Positions 1 to 5,869 of a stretch of DNA of 6,539 nt are shown in pieces (positions within the stretch are counted from its first letter, which is position 1; each line of letters starts with the position of its first letter). The notes beneath the pieces were generated by a model that was given only the letters and a program-made list of their open reading frames with translations, was not told where the DNA came from and searched no databases. A program made the position numbers and the translations under genes. Location of the stretch: positions 1 to 6,539 of the forward strand of contig JAGLUC010000282.1 of the NCBI GenBank assembly GCA_023134955.1, given 5' to 3'. This stretch comes from Methylococcales bacterium (GTDB lineage Bacteria > Pseudomonadota > Gammaproteobacteria > Methylococcales > Methylomonadaceae).

Positions 1-2
1 AT

Positions 3-98
3 TAGGAGGCTTTTCCGCACTAGTGCATGGATGCACGTAGGTAGAGCAATGCAGGAGCAATTGCCGAGTAGATTTTTCTATTCTCGGACAGCCTCCTA
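3..98. repeat. Foldable repeat-like intergenic element
   Basis: Perfect 9-bp outer inverted repeat TAGGAGGCT (3-11) and AGCCTCCTA (90-98). It encloses three further hairpins: GTGCAT/ATGCAC (24-29 with 32-37), GCAAT/ATTGC (46-50 with 60-64) and CCGAG-TAGA/TCTA-CTCGG (64-72 with 77-87, TT bulge, TTTT loop). TCCG (14-17) could instead pair with CGGA (85-88), which competes with the last hairpin. No reading frame of useful length crosses it. Such a nested design fits a dispersed, hairpin-forming intergenic repeat or a structured RNA. I do not recognise a named RNA family. The element begins almost at the window edge, so it may extend to the left. Confidence 0.5.
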
Positions 99-287
99 GC
101 GAAGGGCTCATATTTAAACTATGGTATTTATCAGATTATATTTCGATAATAAGCCGAAAAATTGAATCAGATATATTCGCAAATTGATCACAATAAAATT
201 TTACATTGCAAGACCGCTATCGACTCATTGCGGCCTGCCGATGAATTACTTTTACACGAGATAACCATAAAATAACTTGCTGTGTTC

Positions 288-318
288 AGAGGAAAAGGGC
301 TCTGACCCCTTTTCCTCT
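288..318. repeat. REP-like 12-bp hairpin
   Basis: AGAGGAAAAGGG (288-299) pairs perfectly with CCCTTTTCCTCT (307-318) around the 7-base loop CTCTGAC. No T-run follows on either strand, so it is not an intrinsic terminator. The core GGGCTCTGACCCC and its complement GGGGTCAGAGCCC resemble, from memory, the palindromes spread by REP-associated (Y1/IS200-like) transposases. No transposase gene is in the window, so the link to that family is inference. Confidence 0.5.
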
Positions 319-427
319 CTGTTGTATCATGGAGGCATAAAGGCGACATCTATCCTGACACAGGGGGCAATGAGTGTGGTAAGCACCAAGTTTATTATTC
401 ATGTGTCAATCTTGAATTTTAGGCATA

Positions 428-454
428 AAAAAACCAGTAGAATGCTGGTTTTTT
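428..454 (-). terminator. Intrinsic terminator of the two-gene cassette
   Basis: Ten-bp stem AAAAAACCAG (428-437) and CTGGTTTTTT (445-454) with a 7-base loop. Read on the minus strand it is a CCAG/CTGG stem running into seven T (the A-run 427-433), starting about 20 bases after the stop codon of the membrane-protein gene at 476. The A/T symmetry could let it work in both directions, but no plus-strand gene runs into it from the left. Confidence 0.8.
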
Positions 455-475
455 AAAAATTTTGATTATTTGAGA

Positions 476-1069
476 TTAGTTTATTCCCATTCTATCCATT
501 GAATACGCCATGAGCTTTTTCATAAATGCCTGCCCCAAGCTATAAACCCTCCCTTTCTTGCTTTTCCCTCCGAAAGCATACTTTTTGCACGACTGAACAA
601 GCCATATAAGTAATGCAGGAACTAAGCAAGAAAGAGAAAGGATCCAGAAACAAAGCCACCATAAGGAGTGGTGTTTTAATGCGTCAACGGACATTCCAAT
701 ACTAGCAGTAAAAGCAATTAACAATAGTGCGACTGAAATCATTATCAATCCCACTATTTTTCTATCTGCACCTGTAAAAATAAAATATTTATAAAGCCAG
801 TGTATGCATTTAGTATCCCAAGCACCTTCCTCAACCTTATCAAAGTTTTTTAATCGACCCCATTCTGGCTCTAATAATAGTTTCCCGTTATCGCTTATTT
901 CAGAGCTACTTTCTTGATCATCTGAAATATATAGTTTTTCAATTCTATCTGATTCGGCTTTTAATTGATCGCGTAATTTATATGTTTTAAGTTCAAAATA
1001 AGCTAAATTTGCAACAAATGAAATTTCAGCCAAATATGACAAACTTAAAAAAGATAATCCAGAAACCAC
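476..1069 (-). CDS. Hypothetical three-segment membrane protein, second gene of cassette
   Basis: Unrecognised protein of about 197 residues. Start chosen at GTG 1067-1069, because an ideal AAGGAG (1075-1080) lies five bases upstream; the open frame extends back to a TTG at 1082-1084, but that start would put the ribosome site inside the gene. Hydrophobic segments lie at roughly 4-27 (weak, with an acidic residue inside), 105-128 and 136-158. Between the first and second is a charged cytoplasm-like stretch of about 75 residues, beginning with a likely helix (about 27-46) and including an acidic/serine-rich patch. The tail after the last segment is basic (KK, GGKSKKGR). No signal peptide cleavage site or enzyme motif is seen. 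It lies 28 bases behind the gene at 1098-1634 on the same strand, so the two are almost certainly co-transcribed, and a terminator follows 22 bases after the stop. A membrane partner or effector for the upstream protein is an inference. Confidence 0.75.
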   Translation of the reverse strand: MVSGLSFLSLSYLAEISFVANLAYFELKTYKLRDQLKAESDRIEKLYISDDQESSSEISDNGKLLLEPEWGRLKNFDKVEEGAWDTKCIHWLYKYFIFTGADRKIVGLIMISVALLLIAFTASIGMSVDALKHHSLWWLCFWILSLSCLVPALLIWLVQSCKKYAFGGKSKKGRVYSLGQAFMKKLMAYSMDRMGIN

Positions 1070-1074
1070 AGGCT

Positions 1075-1080
1075 CTCCTT
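1075..1080 (-). promoter_or_regulatory. Ribosome binding site deciding a GTG start
   Basis: AAGGAG on the minus strand, five bases before GTG 1067-1069. It lies inside the longer open frame that begins with TTG at 1084, which argues that translation begins at the GTG and not at the TTG. Confidence 0.7.
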
Positions 1081-1097
1081 GCAAAAAATGACTAGTA

Positions 1098-1634
1098 TTA
1101 TATTGCTTGTGTGGTTTCGGGAGTAATCAGTGCACCCTTATTAAATAAATAATCAAATTTATCAACTAGTTTTTTAGAAGTTTCCTCGTCATTGAAACAA
1201 CCTATACCAATAGGTTCAGATTTATCAGGCTCAATACGGTATCCATTATTATCAATAACAACAAAGTGACTTTGTAATTTATCTTTGTTATCTTTAGAGA
1301 ATTTGATCTCACACATACTTTCACCAAGTTCCTTACATCTTAGATATAATGGGTGAGACTTTATATAGTCATATGCATTATCGTCAACATCTTGTAATAA
1401 AATTTTAATTTTTTTATTTCCTCCGCTATGTAAAAACTCATCAACTGAAGCTAATACCTCACGAGTTCCATATACTCTAGCGTTTAAACTACCTGTTAAA
1501 ATTCTTACTTCATTTGACGCATGAGAAAAAAGGTTTTTAATCAAGACCTCAGCATGTTCAATACCGCTGTTAGGTATCAAGTCCTCACTTTTTTGGTCGG
1601 CAAAATCCCTTACCATTTTATTGTATTCTTTCAT
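1098..1634 (-). CDS. PLD-like (degenerate HKD) soluble protein, first gene of cassette
   Basis: A 178-residue soluble protein with no membrane segment. The start ATG (1632-1634) has GGTGGGGG just upstream (1638-1645). The pattern recalls a single phospholipase-D-like domain. A first beta strand with EVRILTGSLN (42-51) is followed by a helix containing YGTREVLASVDEFL (55-68) and a strand KKIKILLQ (74-81). A C-terminal HFVVID (123-128) leads into YRIEPDKSEPIGIGCFND (132-149), which sits where PLD proteins have HxKxxxxD followed by GSxN. H123 and D128 are present but the HKD lysine is replaced by valine (V125), so phosphodiesterase activity is doubtful and a binding or sensing role is more likely. 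Family assignment rests on motif resemblance only. It leads a two-gene unit with the membrane protein downstream. Not identified at family level; the function is unknown. Confidence 0.75.
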   Translation of the reverse strand: MKEYNKMVRDFADQKSEDLIPNSGIEHAEVLIKNLFSHASNEVRILTGSLNARVYGTREVLASVDEFLHSGGNKKIKILLQDVDDNAYDYIKSHPLYLRCKELGESMCEIKFSKDNKDKLQSHFVVIDNNGYRIEPDKSEPIGIGCFNDEETSKKLVDKFDYLFNKGALITPETTQAI

Positions 1635-1702
1635 ATACCCCCACCGATCAATATTTTACGAGCAATATATTTTATTCTTATAATTATTGCACATATAGAA
1701 AA

Positions 1703-1730
1703 AGTATAGTATGCATTTTGGCCTCGTAAA
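1703..1730 (-). promoter_or_regulatory. Candidate sigma-70 promoter for the cassette
   Basis: On the minus strand, -35 TTTACG (1725-1730), a 16-base spacer and -10 TATACT (1703-1708). The predicted start is near 1696, giving a leader of about 60 bases before the ATG at 1634. The -35 lies in one arm of an 8-bp inverted repeat, CTCGTAAA (1723-1730) with TTTACGAG (1655-1662), which could be an operator. The surroundings are AT-rich, so chance matches are possible. Confidence 0.4.
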
Positions 1731-2004
1731 GCAATAGATGCACATCACAGAAACAAAGTAAAGTTGTTTTTATTAATACTATCGTAGGTAGTATAGTCTT
1801 TCGGTACAAAGTAATTTATTTATTTTTGCAACAGCGAGTTATCAATGACGGACTTAGCAGTACATCAGCTTTTCATTTCCATGGTCAGCCTAGCAGTAAT
1901 CCGGCTCCGCTCTAAAGTAATACAGCGTTGTCTCTCACTAAAGCGCGTGAGATAACAGTTTATTAGACAGAATGCCGTAATATTAAATATAGACGGAATT
2001 CTAT

Positions 2005-2027
2005 CTATGTCATAAATTATGACATAG
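2005..2027. repeat. Perfect 23-bp palindrome
   Basis: CTATGTCATAA (2005-2015) and its exact complement TTATGACATAG (2017-2027) flank a single central A. The short centre and AT-rich arms look more like a dimeric repressor or activator binding site, or the remains of a repeat, than a transcription terminator: no T-run follows on either strand. It lies 75 bases beyond the yggX stop and about 370 bases upstream of the cassette start. Confidence 0.45.
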
Positions 2028-2086
2028 TATGGTCATTTTTTAAAAGTCACCCTGGCTTCAATCATCAGACACTATACGTAAGCTCT

Positions 2087-2114
2087 TTTAGCCTTTCGTC
2101 TTTAGCCTTTAGCC
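2087..2114. repeat. Four tandem heptamers across the yggX stop codon
   Basis: TTTAGCC, TTTCGTC, TTTAGCC, TTTAGCC in exact 7-base register (2087-2114), with the second copy degenerate. The right-hand copies encode the last residues and stop of YggX (AKG-stop), and the others lie just after it. Gain or loss of a unit would change only the C-terminal tail. Confidence 0.5.
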
Positions 2115-2383
2115 TGCTCTTGTGGCACATACCCCTCAGGCATTTCAAAGCCACCTGCAAAAAGAAATTTCTCCCGCTCTTCTTCTAATAGTTTTTTGGC
2201 TTTTGGGTCAAAGCTTGCTAAACGCTGTTCGTTAATGATCATAGTTTGCATATTAATCCATTCGAGCCAGGCTTGTTGTGAGATATTGTCGTAGATAAAT
2301 TGTCCTTTTGCACCTGGAAACGGAGGGTTTTCAAGTCCTTCTGCCTGTTCGCCTAATTTCATGCATTTAACCATTCTTGTCAT
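2102..2383 (-). CDS. yggX: YggX, Fe(2+)-trafficking / oxidative-damage protection protein
   Basis: 93 residues, against 91 in E. coli, and alignable over the whole length. Shared features are the N-terminal MTR..-C with Cys7, AEG (about 15-17), PG..G..IY (23-31), the IS..AW..W run with QTM.INE (34-52), KLLE.E...FLF.G (64-77) and EGY.P (83-87). YggX is a small cytosolic protein that, in Enterobacteria, protects Fe-S clusters from superoxide and is proposed to handle the labile iron pool; Cys7 is implicated in this. The start ATG lies 17 bases inside the end of mutY, with AGGGG (2390-2394) six bases before it, so translation is probably coupled to mutY. The Fe-S enzyme MutY and this Fe-S protector sharing a transcript is also the E. 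coli arrangement. The C-terminal codons fall within a heptamer repeat. Confidence 0.96.
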   Translation of the reverse strand: MTRMVKCMKLGEQAEGLENPPFPGAKGQFIYDNISQQAWLEWINMQTMIINEQRLASFDPKAKKLLEEEREKFLFAGGFEMPEGYVPQEQAKG

Positions 2384-3434
2384 GATGATCCCCTTTAAAG
2401 TGATTTTGTAAAAGTTGCTTAATGGGGGCTGGTAAGCCCAACGTATTAATCTGTTCAGATTTATACCAGACTGATTGATTTGCTTCCATCACATTATTTA
2501 TAGGGTTTTGTGTTTTAACTATAAATGGGGTGTAATCCAGATGGTAATGTGAAAAAGTGTGCCGTTGCTCAGCTAGTTGTTGAATGGAAAAGATAGGAAG
2601 TTTTTTTTCTAAACACCATGCTTTGATTTCAGCTAATGAATTAAATTCAGGAAAACTCCATAATCCACCCCAAATTCCCGTTGGCGGTCTTTTTTCTAAT
2701 AAATACAGGCTTTGCTCATTTTGTAAAATTAAAAATAAAATCTGTTTAATAGGGATGGTTTTTTTAGGTTTGGGAGTTGGAAACTCACTCACCCTGTCTT
2801 CAATTTTGGCAAGACAGCTTAAGTTAATAGGGCATTGTTCACATTTTGGTTTACTGCGAGTACATAGCGTTGCGCCTAAATCCATCATAGCCTGAGTATA
2901 ATCAGCACATCGCTTAATTGGCGTGTAATGGCTACTAATTTGCCACAGTTGATTACTGATTTTAGTTTGACCAGTCCAGCCAGAAATAGCTTGGTGACGA
3001 GCTAATACTCGTCTGACATTACCATCTAAAATAGGGTGGCTATTGTTAAAGGCAATACTTAAAATTGCCCCGGCAGTTGACCGACCTATACCGGGTAACT
3101 GCATAAGCGATTCTAGGTTATTAGGGAATGACCCTCCATTGGCACTAATAATACAGGCTGTTTTATGTAAGTTTCTGGCGCGGGCATAATAACCTAAGCC
3201 GGCCCAACGTTGTAAAACAGAATCAATAGGGGCTGAGGCAAGTGCTTCAACATCAGGAAATTGCAGGAGAAATTTGTTGAAATAAGGAATCACGGTTACA
3301 ACTTGTGTTTGTTGCAACATGACTTCTGATAGCCAGGTTTTATAAGGGGTTATTTGCTGTTGCCAAGGCAGGTCTTTTCTGCCATTTAAATCGAACCAGT
3401 TAAGGATTTGTTGCTGAAATATTTCTGCTGACAT
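2367..3434 (-). CDS. mutY: MutY, adenine DNA glycosylase
   Basis: 355 residues, close to the E. coli length (350). MutY removes adenine mispaired with 8-oxoguanine or guanine in base excision repair. The catalytic domain shows SEVMLQQTQV with catalytic Glu37, GLGYYARARNLHK (79-91), the helix-hairpin-helix LPGIGRSTAGAI (113-124) and ILDGNVRRVLAR with the catalytic Asp137. The 4Fe-4S loop is intact: Cys191, Cys198, Cys201 and Cys207, spaced C-x6-C-x2-C-x5-C. The C-terminal NUDIX-like domain (about 229-345) has RPPTGIWGGLWSFPEF and the HTFSHYHLD loop, whose Ser295 matches the 8-oxoguanine-reading serine of E. coli. Start ATG 3432-3434 has no clear Shine-Dalgarno site but gives the same N-terminal register as E. 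coli (Glu37 in both). A promoter candidate lies at 3516-3544. The gene end overlaps yggX by 17 bases. Confidence 0.97.
   Translation of the reverse strand: MSAEIFQQQILNWFDLNGRKDLPWQQQITPYKTWLSEVMLQQTQVVTVIPYFNKFLLQFPDVEALASAPIDSVLQRWAGLGYYARARNLHKTACIISANGGSFPNNLESLMQLPGIGRSTAGAILSIAFNNSHPILDGNVRRVLARHQAISGWTGQTKISNQLWQISSHYTPIKRCADYTQAMMDLGATLCTRSKPKCEQCPINLSCLAKIEDRVSEFPTPKPKKTIPIKQILFLILQNEQSLYLLEKRPPTGIWGGLWSFPEFNSLAEIKAWCLEKKLPIFSIQQLAEQRHTFSHYHLDYTPFIVKTQNPINNVMEANQSVWYKSEQINTLGLPAPIKQLLQNHFKGDHHDKNG
2390..2394 (-). promoter_or_regulatory. yggX ribosome binding site inside mutY
   Basis: AGGGG within AAAGGGGAT on the minus strand, six bases before the yggX ATG and lying in the last codons of mutY. 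It supports the ATG at 2381-2383 as the true start and suggests translational coupling. Confidence 0.7.
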
Positions 3435-3515
3435 TTAGATGATTCGGGAATATATTTTCGGTAAAAATTGCTGGAATGGAAAAATATAGGTCGTTAAAAT
3501 AATGTGCGTATTTAA

Positions 3516-3544
3516 TCTATATTTTTGTTGATTTTTTGAATCAA
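3516..3544 (-). promoter_or_regulatory. Candidate sigma-70 promoter for mutY-yggX
   Basis: Minus strand: -35 TTGATT (3539-3544), 17-base spacer, -10 TATAGA (3516-3521), each matching four of six consensus bases. The predicted start is near 3509, with a leader of about 75 bases. The -35 is one arm of a 6-bp inverted repeat, TTGATT/AATCAA (3528-3533 with 3539-3544). The region is AT-rich, so this is a moderate call. Confidence 0.4.
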
Positions 3545-3564
3545 ATAAAACAGTGTGTTATCTA

Positions 3565-3590
3565 GGAAGTGAGGCTTTAGCCTCACTTCC
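3565..3590. repeat. Perfect 11-bp hairpin between AsmA gene and mutY
   Basis: GGAAGTGAGGC (3565-3575), a TTTA loop, then GCCTCACTTCC (3580-3590). The stem is GC-rich and perfect, 48 bases beyond the AsmA stop. On the minus strand the sequence after the stem is TAGATAAC, with no T-run, so it is not a standard intrinsic terminator. It could block 3' exonucleases, help factor-dependent termination, or be a small dispersed repeat. Confidence 0.55.
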
Positions 3591-3638
3591 ATTAACAGGT
3601 GTCTTGCAACAGCATAACCCCGATCTATGGTGGATAGA

Positions 3639-5762
3639 TTACAAAAAACCTTTTAATAAATCACTCACGCCTGGACCAATTTTTTCATCTAGTTTTTGAA
3701 GTAACTCGTCTTTTTTCTTATTTATTTTCTCTTTGTTTTTTTTCATTAACATTGCTGCAACATCTAAAGTGTAAGAAGGCTTGGAAAAATTACCGCCAAC
3801 ATTAATAATAATTGGATAGCCTTTTATTTTTTCAGGGCTTGTTGCCGTTGCAAGAGTTTTTAATAGTTTGGCATTAACTTTATAGGCAATTTTTTCAGAA
3901 ACCAAGTGCGCAGTTCCTTTGCCATTAACCCGTAATTTTGAGGCTTCAGCATACAGGTCATTGTTTCTGACTAAGCCTTTAGTGATTTGTGCAGTCCCTT
4001 TAATGACAGAGAAAACAGTTTGATCATTTTTGTTTTCAGCTGGGAGTGCAACACCCTTAATTAAAGACTTACTATTATCAATTATCTTTTGTAGATTAAA
4101 ACCTTTAATGACACCGTCTTTAAAATTAAAAGAAACATTGCCATTTAACGATGATTTGATGGCTGAGGTGGAGTTGCCTCGAGCTTTAATAGTGGCCGAA
4201 ACATTAACCGTTCCAGACATGCGAGCTTCACCTTGCATATCCATTAATAAGGGCTCAATGCTTACTTGATTAAGTTTTTCATTGAGTGACAAGGTGGGTA
4301 TGCGATTTTTAACATTAATCGTGCTGTTGCCTTTGTAAGAACCTTGATAAAGCTTGTTGACTGTTTGTTTTGTTTTTATCAAACCATTTTTGGCATTGAG
4401 GTTTAAGTTAAGACCTTGCATGTTTAGTTTGTTGATTTTTAGCCGACCAATATCTAGCTGGCCGTTTACATTTAAATTTCGTAATAATTCAACTGGAAAC
4501 AAAGTAGCGCTAGCAGCTATAGCACTTGCTGGGGTTGCAACAGGGTTAGATGCTTTTTCACCTTCTTTGATTGGTGCTAAGTATCGGTCAGCGTCAATAG
4601 CATCTACTTTAATATTAAATTTAATGGCAGGTGTAGCAAAGTTTGTAACGCTGGCAGTGGCATTTATGGTGGTATCATCAAGATGGAGGATTAAATTTTT
4701 AATATCAGCAGAATGAGTTGTCGCAAGTAAATTAAATGCTATGGATAGCTTGCTCATCGCGTCTGGGTCTTGCATTGCAGGCAAAGGCATTGCCATTTTT
4801 TTCATCAGTTGAGCAAGGTTAAATTGTTCAATACTAATAGGCCCTTTAAAAACAGGCTGATCTTTAATTTGAGTCCCTGTAATGTTGGCGGTTAATACTA
4901 ATGAATCGCTATTAAGTTTAAGATTAGAGACATTTAATGTTTGTTTGGCCAAATCAACTGCAATATCAGTTAGTAGTGTGACAGTAAGACTTTCACCAGG
5001 AATATCTTTTCCCTTGGTAATACTTTTTATATCAACTGAGTTTAACTGGAAGTTGTTAAATTGTTCATTAAGGGTTAATTTAGTGGAGAAGTTAATTGAC
5101 TCGGTTAGTTCGGGTTTTTTATTAACAATAATCAGTGACAAGTCTATATCAATAGCTTCATCAAAAACGAATTTACCTGTATTAAAATTGAAGTCATTAA
5201 TTTCAGTATATTTGCCTTGTTGTTGATCATCCCAGACGATTTTTGCCTGTTCGATTGATATTCCCCCTATAGCTAATGCCGCAAGAGGTGATACACTCTC
5301 CTTTTTTGACGGATCATCTTTAGTAACAGTAGTTTTAGTGGGAGCTTTTTCAGTGCTTGATCCAGTTAAATCATCCCAGTTGCTGATACCTTTTTTATTT
5401 TTAGCTAAATTTAATACCAAGCCTTTTAAAACAACTCGGCTAACTTCAAGTTTTTTGGATAATAGAGGTAATAATTTAACTTTAATGTTACTGGCTTCAA
5501 TTTCAGCAAAGTTCTTTTTAGAAAAGCCTCGAGCATTGCTTAAAGTTAATTTCCCGGTAGAAATGCCAATCCAGGGGAAAACAGACAACTCTAAATCACC
5601 ATCAATGACTAATTTTCTACCTGTATTGTCTTCGACTGTAGCTTGAATTTCGGGTTTAAAGTCATTAGGGTCGATAAATAAAAGTAATGCAATTGCGGTA
5701 ATAATGATCAGAGCAAAAACAGATGCAACAATGGATAAAATAATTTTAAGCGAGCGATTCAT
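3639..5762 (-). CDS. asmA: AsmA-family inner-membrane-anchored periplasmic protein
   Basis: About 707 residues (E. coli AsmA is 617). Start chosen at ATG 5760-5762, which gives a family-like N-terminus: a short basic MNRSLK, one membrane anchor (7-30), then DPNDFKPEI (31-39), matching NPNDF of E. coli AsmA. In-frame ATGs at 5772-5774 and 5814-5816 would add 4 or 18 residues; no start has a strong ribosome site. After the anchor comes the conserved module with GRKLVIDGDLELSVFPW (48-64), LPLLSKKLEV (98-107) and VVLKGL, then a low-complexity Thr/Lys/Ser linker (about 134-156), long beta-rich repeats, the C-terminal AsmA signature FKDGVIKGFNLQKII and a lysine-rich helical tail. AsmA-like proteins are thought to form periplasmic lipid-carrying grooves that support the outer membrane. 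The mutY gene follows after 204 bases. It could be an AsmA paralogue rather than the exact orthologue. Confidence 0.92.
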   Translation of the reverse strand: MNRSLKIILSIVASVFALIIITAIALLLFIDPNDFKPEIQATVEDNTGRKLVIDGDLELSVFPWIGISTGKLTLSNARGFSKKNFAEIEASNIKVKLLPLLSKKLEVSRVVLKGLVLNLAKNKKGISNWDDLTGSSTEKAPTKTTVTKDDPSKKESVSPLAALAIGGISIEQAKIVWDDQQQGKYTEINDFNFNTGKFVFDEAIDIDLSLIIVNKKPELTESINFSTKLTLNEQFNNFQLNSVDIKSITKGKDIPGESLTVTLLTDIAVDLAKQTLNVSNLKLNSDSLVLTANITGTQIKDQPVFKGPISIEQFNLAQLMKKMAMPLPAMQDPDAMSKLSIAFNLLATTHSADIKNLILHLDDTTINATASVTNFATPAIKFNIKVDAIDADRYLAPIKEGEKASNPVATPASAIAASATLFPVELLRNLNVNGQLDIGRLKINKLNMQGLNLNLNAKNGLIKTKQTVNKLYQGSYKGNSTINVKNRIPTLSLNEKLNQVSIEPLLMDMQGEARMSGTVNVSATIKARGNSTSAIKSSLNGNVSFNFKDGVIKGFNLQKIIDNSKSLIKGVALPAENKNDQTVFSVIKGTAQITKGLVRNNDLYAEASKLRVNGKGTAHLVSEKIAYKVNAKLLKTLATATSPEKIKGYPIIINVGGNFSKPSYTLDVAAMLMKKNKEKINKKKDELLQKLDEKIGPGVSDLLKGFL

Positions 5763-5869
5763 TTTTTGTCTCATTAAATATAATAAGGTGTAATGATGAA
5801 AGATATGACTTATCATTCATTTTCTTCATCATAGATGATTAATTAGATTCTAACTGGATTGAAGACTAA

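Larger units (their letters stand above)
1..475. other. Non-coding stretch with repeats
   Basis: No credible gene is seen on either strand in these 475 bases. The stretch contains the nested hairpin element at 3-98, an AT-rich spacer, a GC-richer patch around 208-243, the 12-bp REP-like hairpin at 288-318 and the terminator at 428-454. The mix of structured pieces and AT-rich spacer looks like a landing zone for small repeats beside an accessory cassette. Confidence 0.5.
1635..2101. other. Non-coding stretch between cassette and yggX
   Basis: 467 bases without a convincing gene. Visible features are the candidate cassette promoter (1703-1730), a hairpin ATACTATC/GGTAGTAT with one G-T pair (1776-1794), a TCTCAC/GTGAGA hairpin (1933-1938 with 1947-1952), two similar decamers TAGACAGAAT and TAGACGGAAT (about 1964 and 1990), the 23-bp palindrome at 2005-2027 and the start of the heptamer repeat at 2087. 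No intrinsic terminator for yggX is evident. A 36-codon plus-strand frame (1845-1955) lacks a good ribosome site and is not called. Confidence 0.5.

Noticed and set aside
1521..1709. Plus-strand frame of 62 codons
   Set aside because: Mostly antisense to the start of the PLD-like gene, with no ribosome site; a shadow frame.
36..1791. Direct repeat CGTAGGTAG at 36-44 and 1783-1791 as possible attachment sites around the cassette
   Set aside because: Nine bases is expected by chance at this window size and the flanks do not match.
1845..1955. Plus-strand frame of 36 codons in the yggX-cassette gap
   Set aside because: No good ribosome site, no recognisable features, and its length is within chance for this DNA.
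1826..1960. Integron attC-like site suggested by CAAC...GTT motifs
   Set aside because: Arms and spacing do not give the paired R and L boxes of an attC site.
2584..2895. Plus-strand frame of 103 codons
   Set aside because: Entirely antisense to mutY, which is securely identified.
4030..5646. Four plus-strand frames of 79 to 120 codons
   Set aside because: All antisense to the AsmA-family gene; by-products of its codon pattern.
5763..5816. Upstream extension of the AsmA protein by 18 residues
   Set aside because: The extra residues add a hydrophobic, histidine-rich leader before the basic MNRSLK and anchor, unlike the family; kept only as an alternative start.
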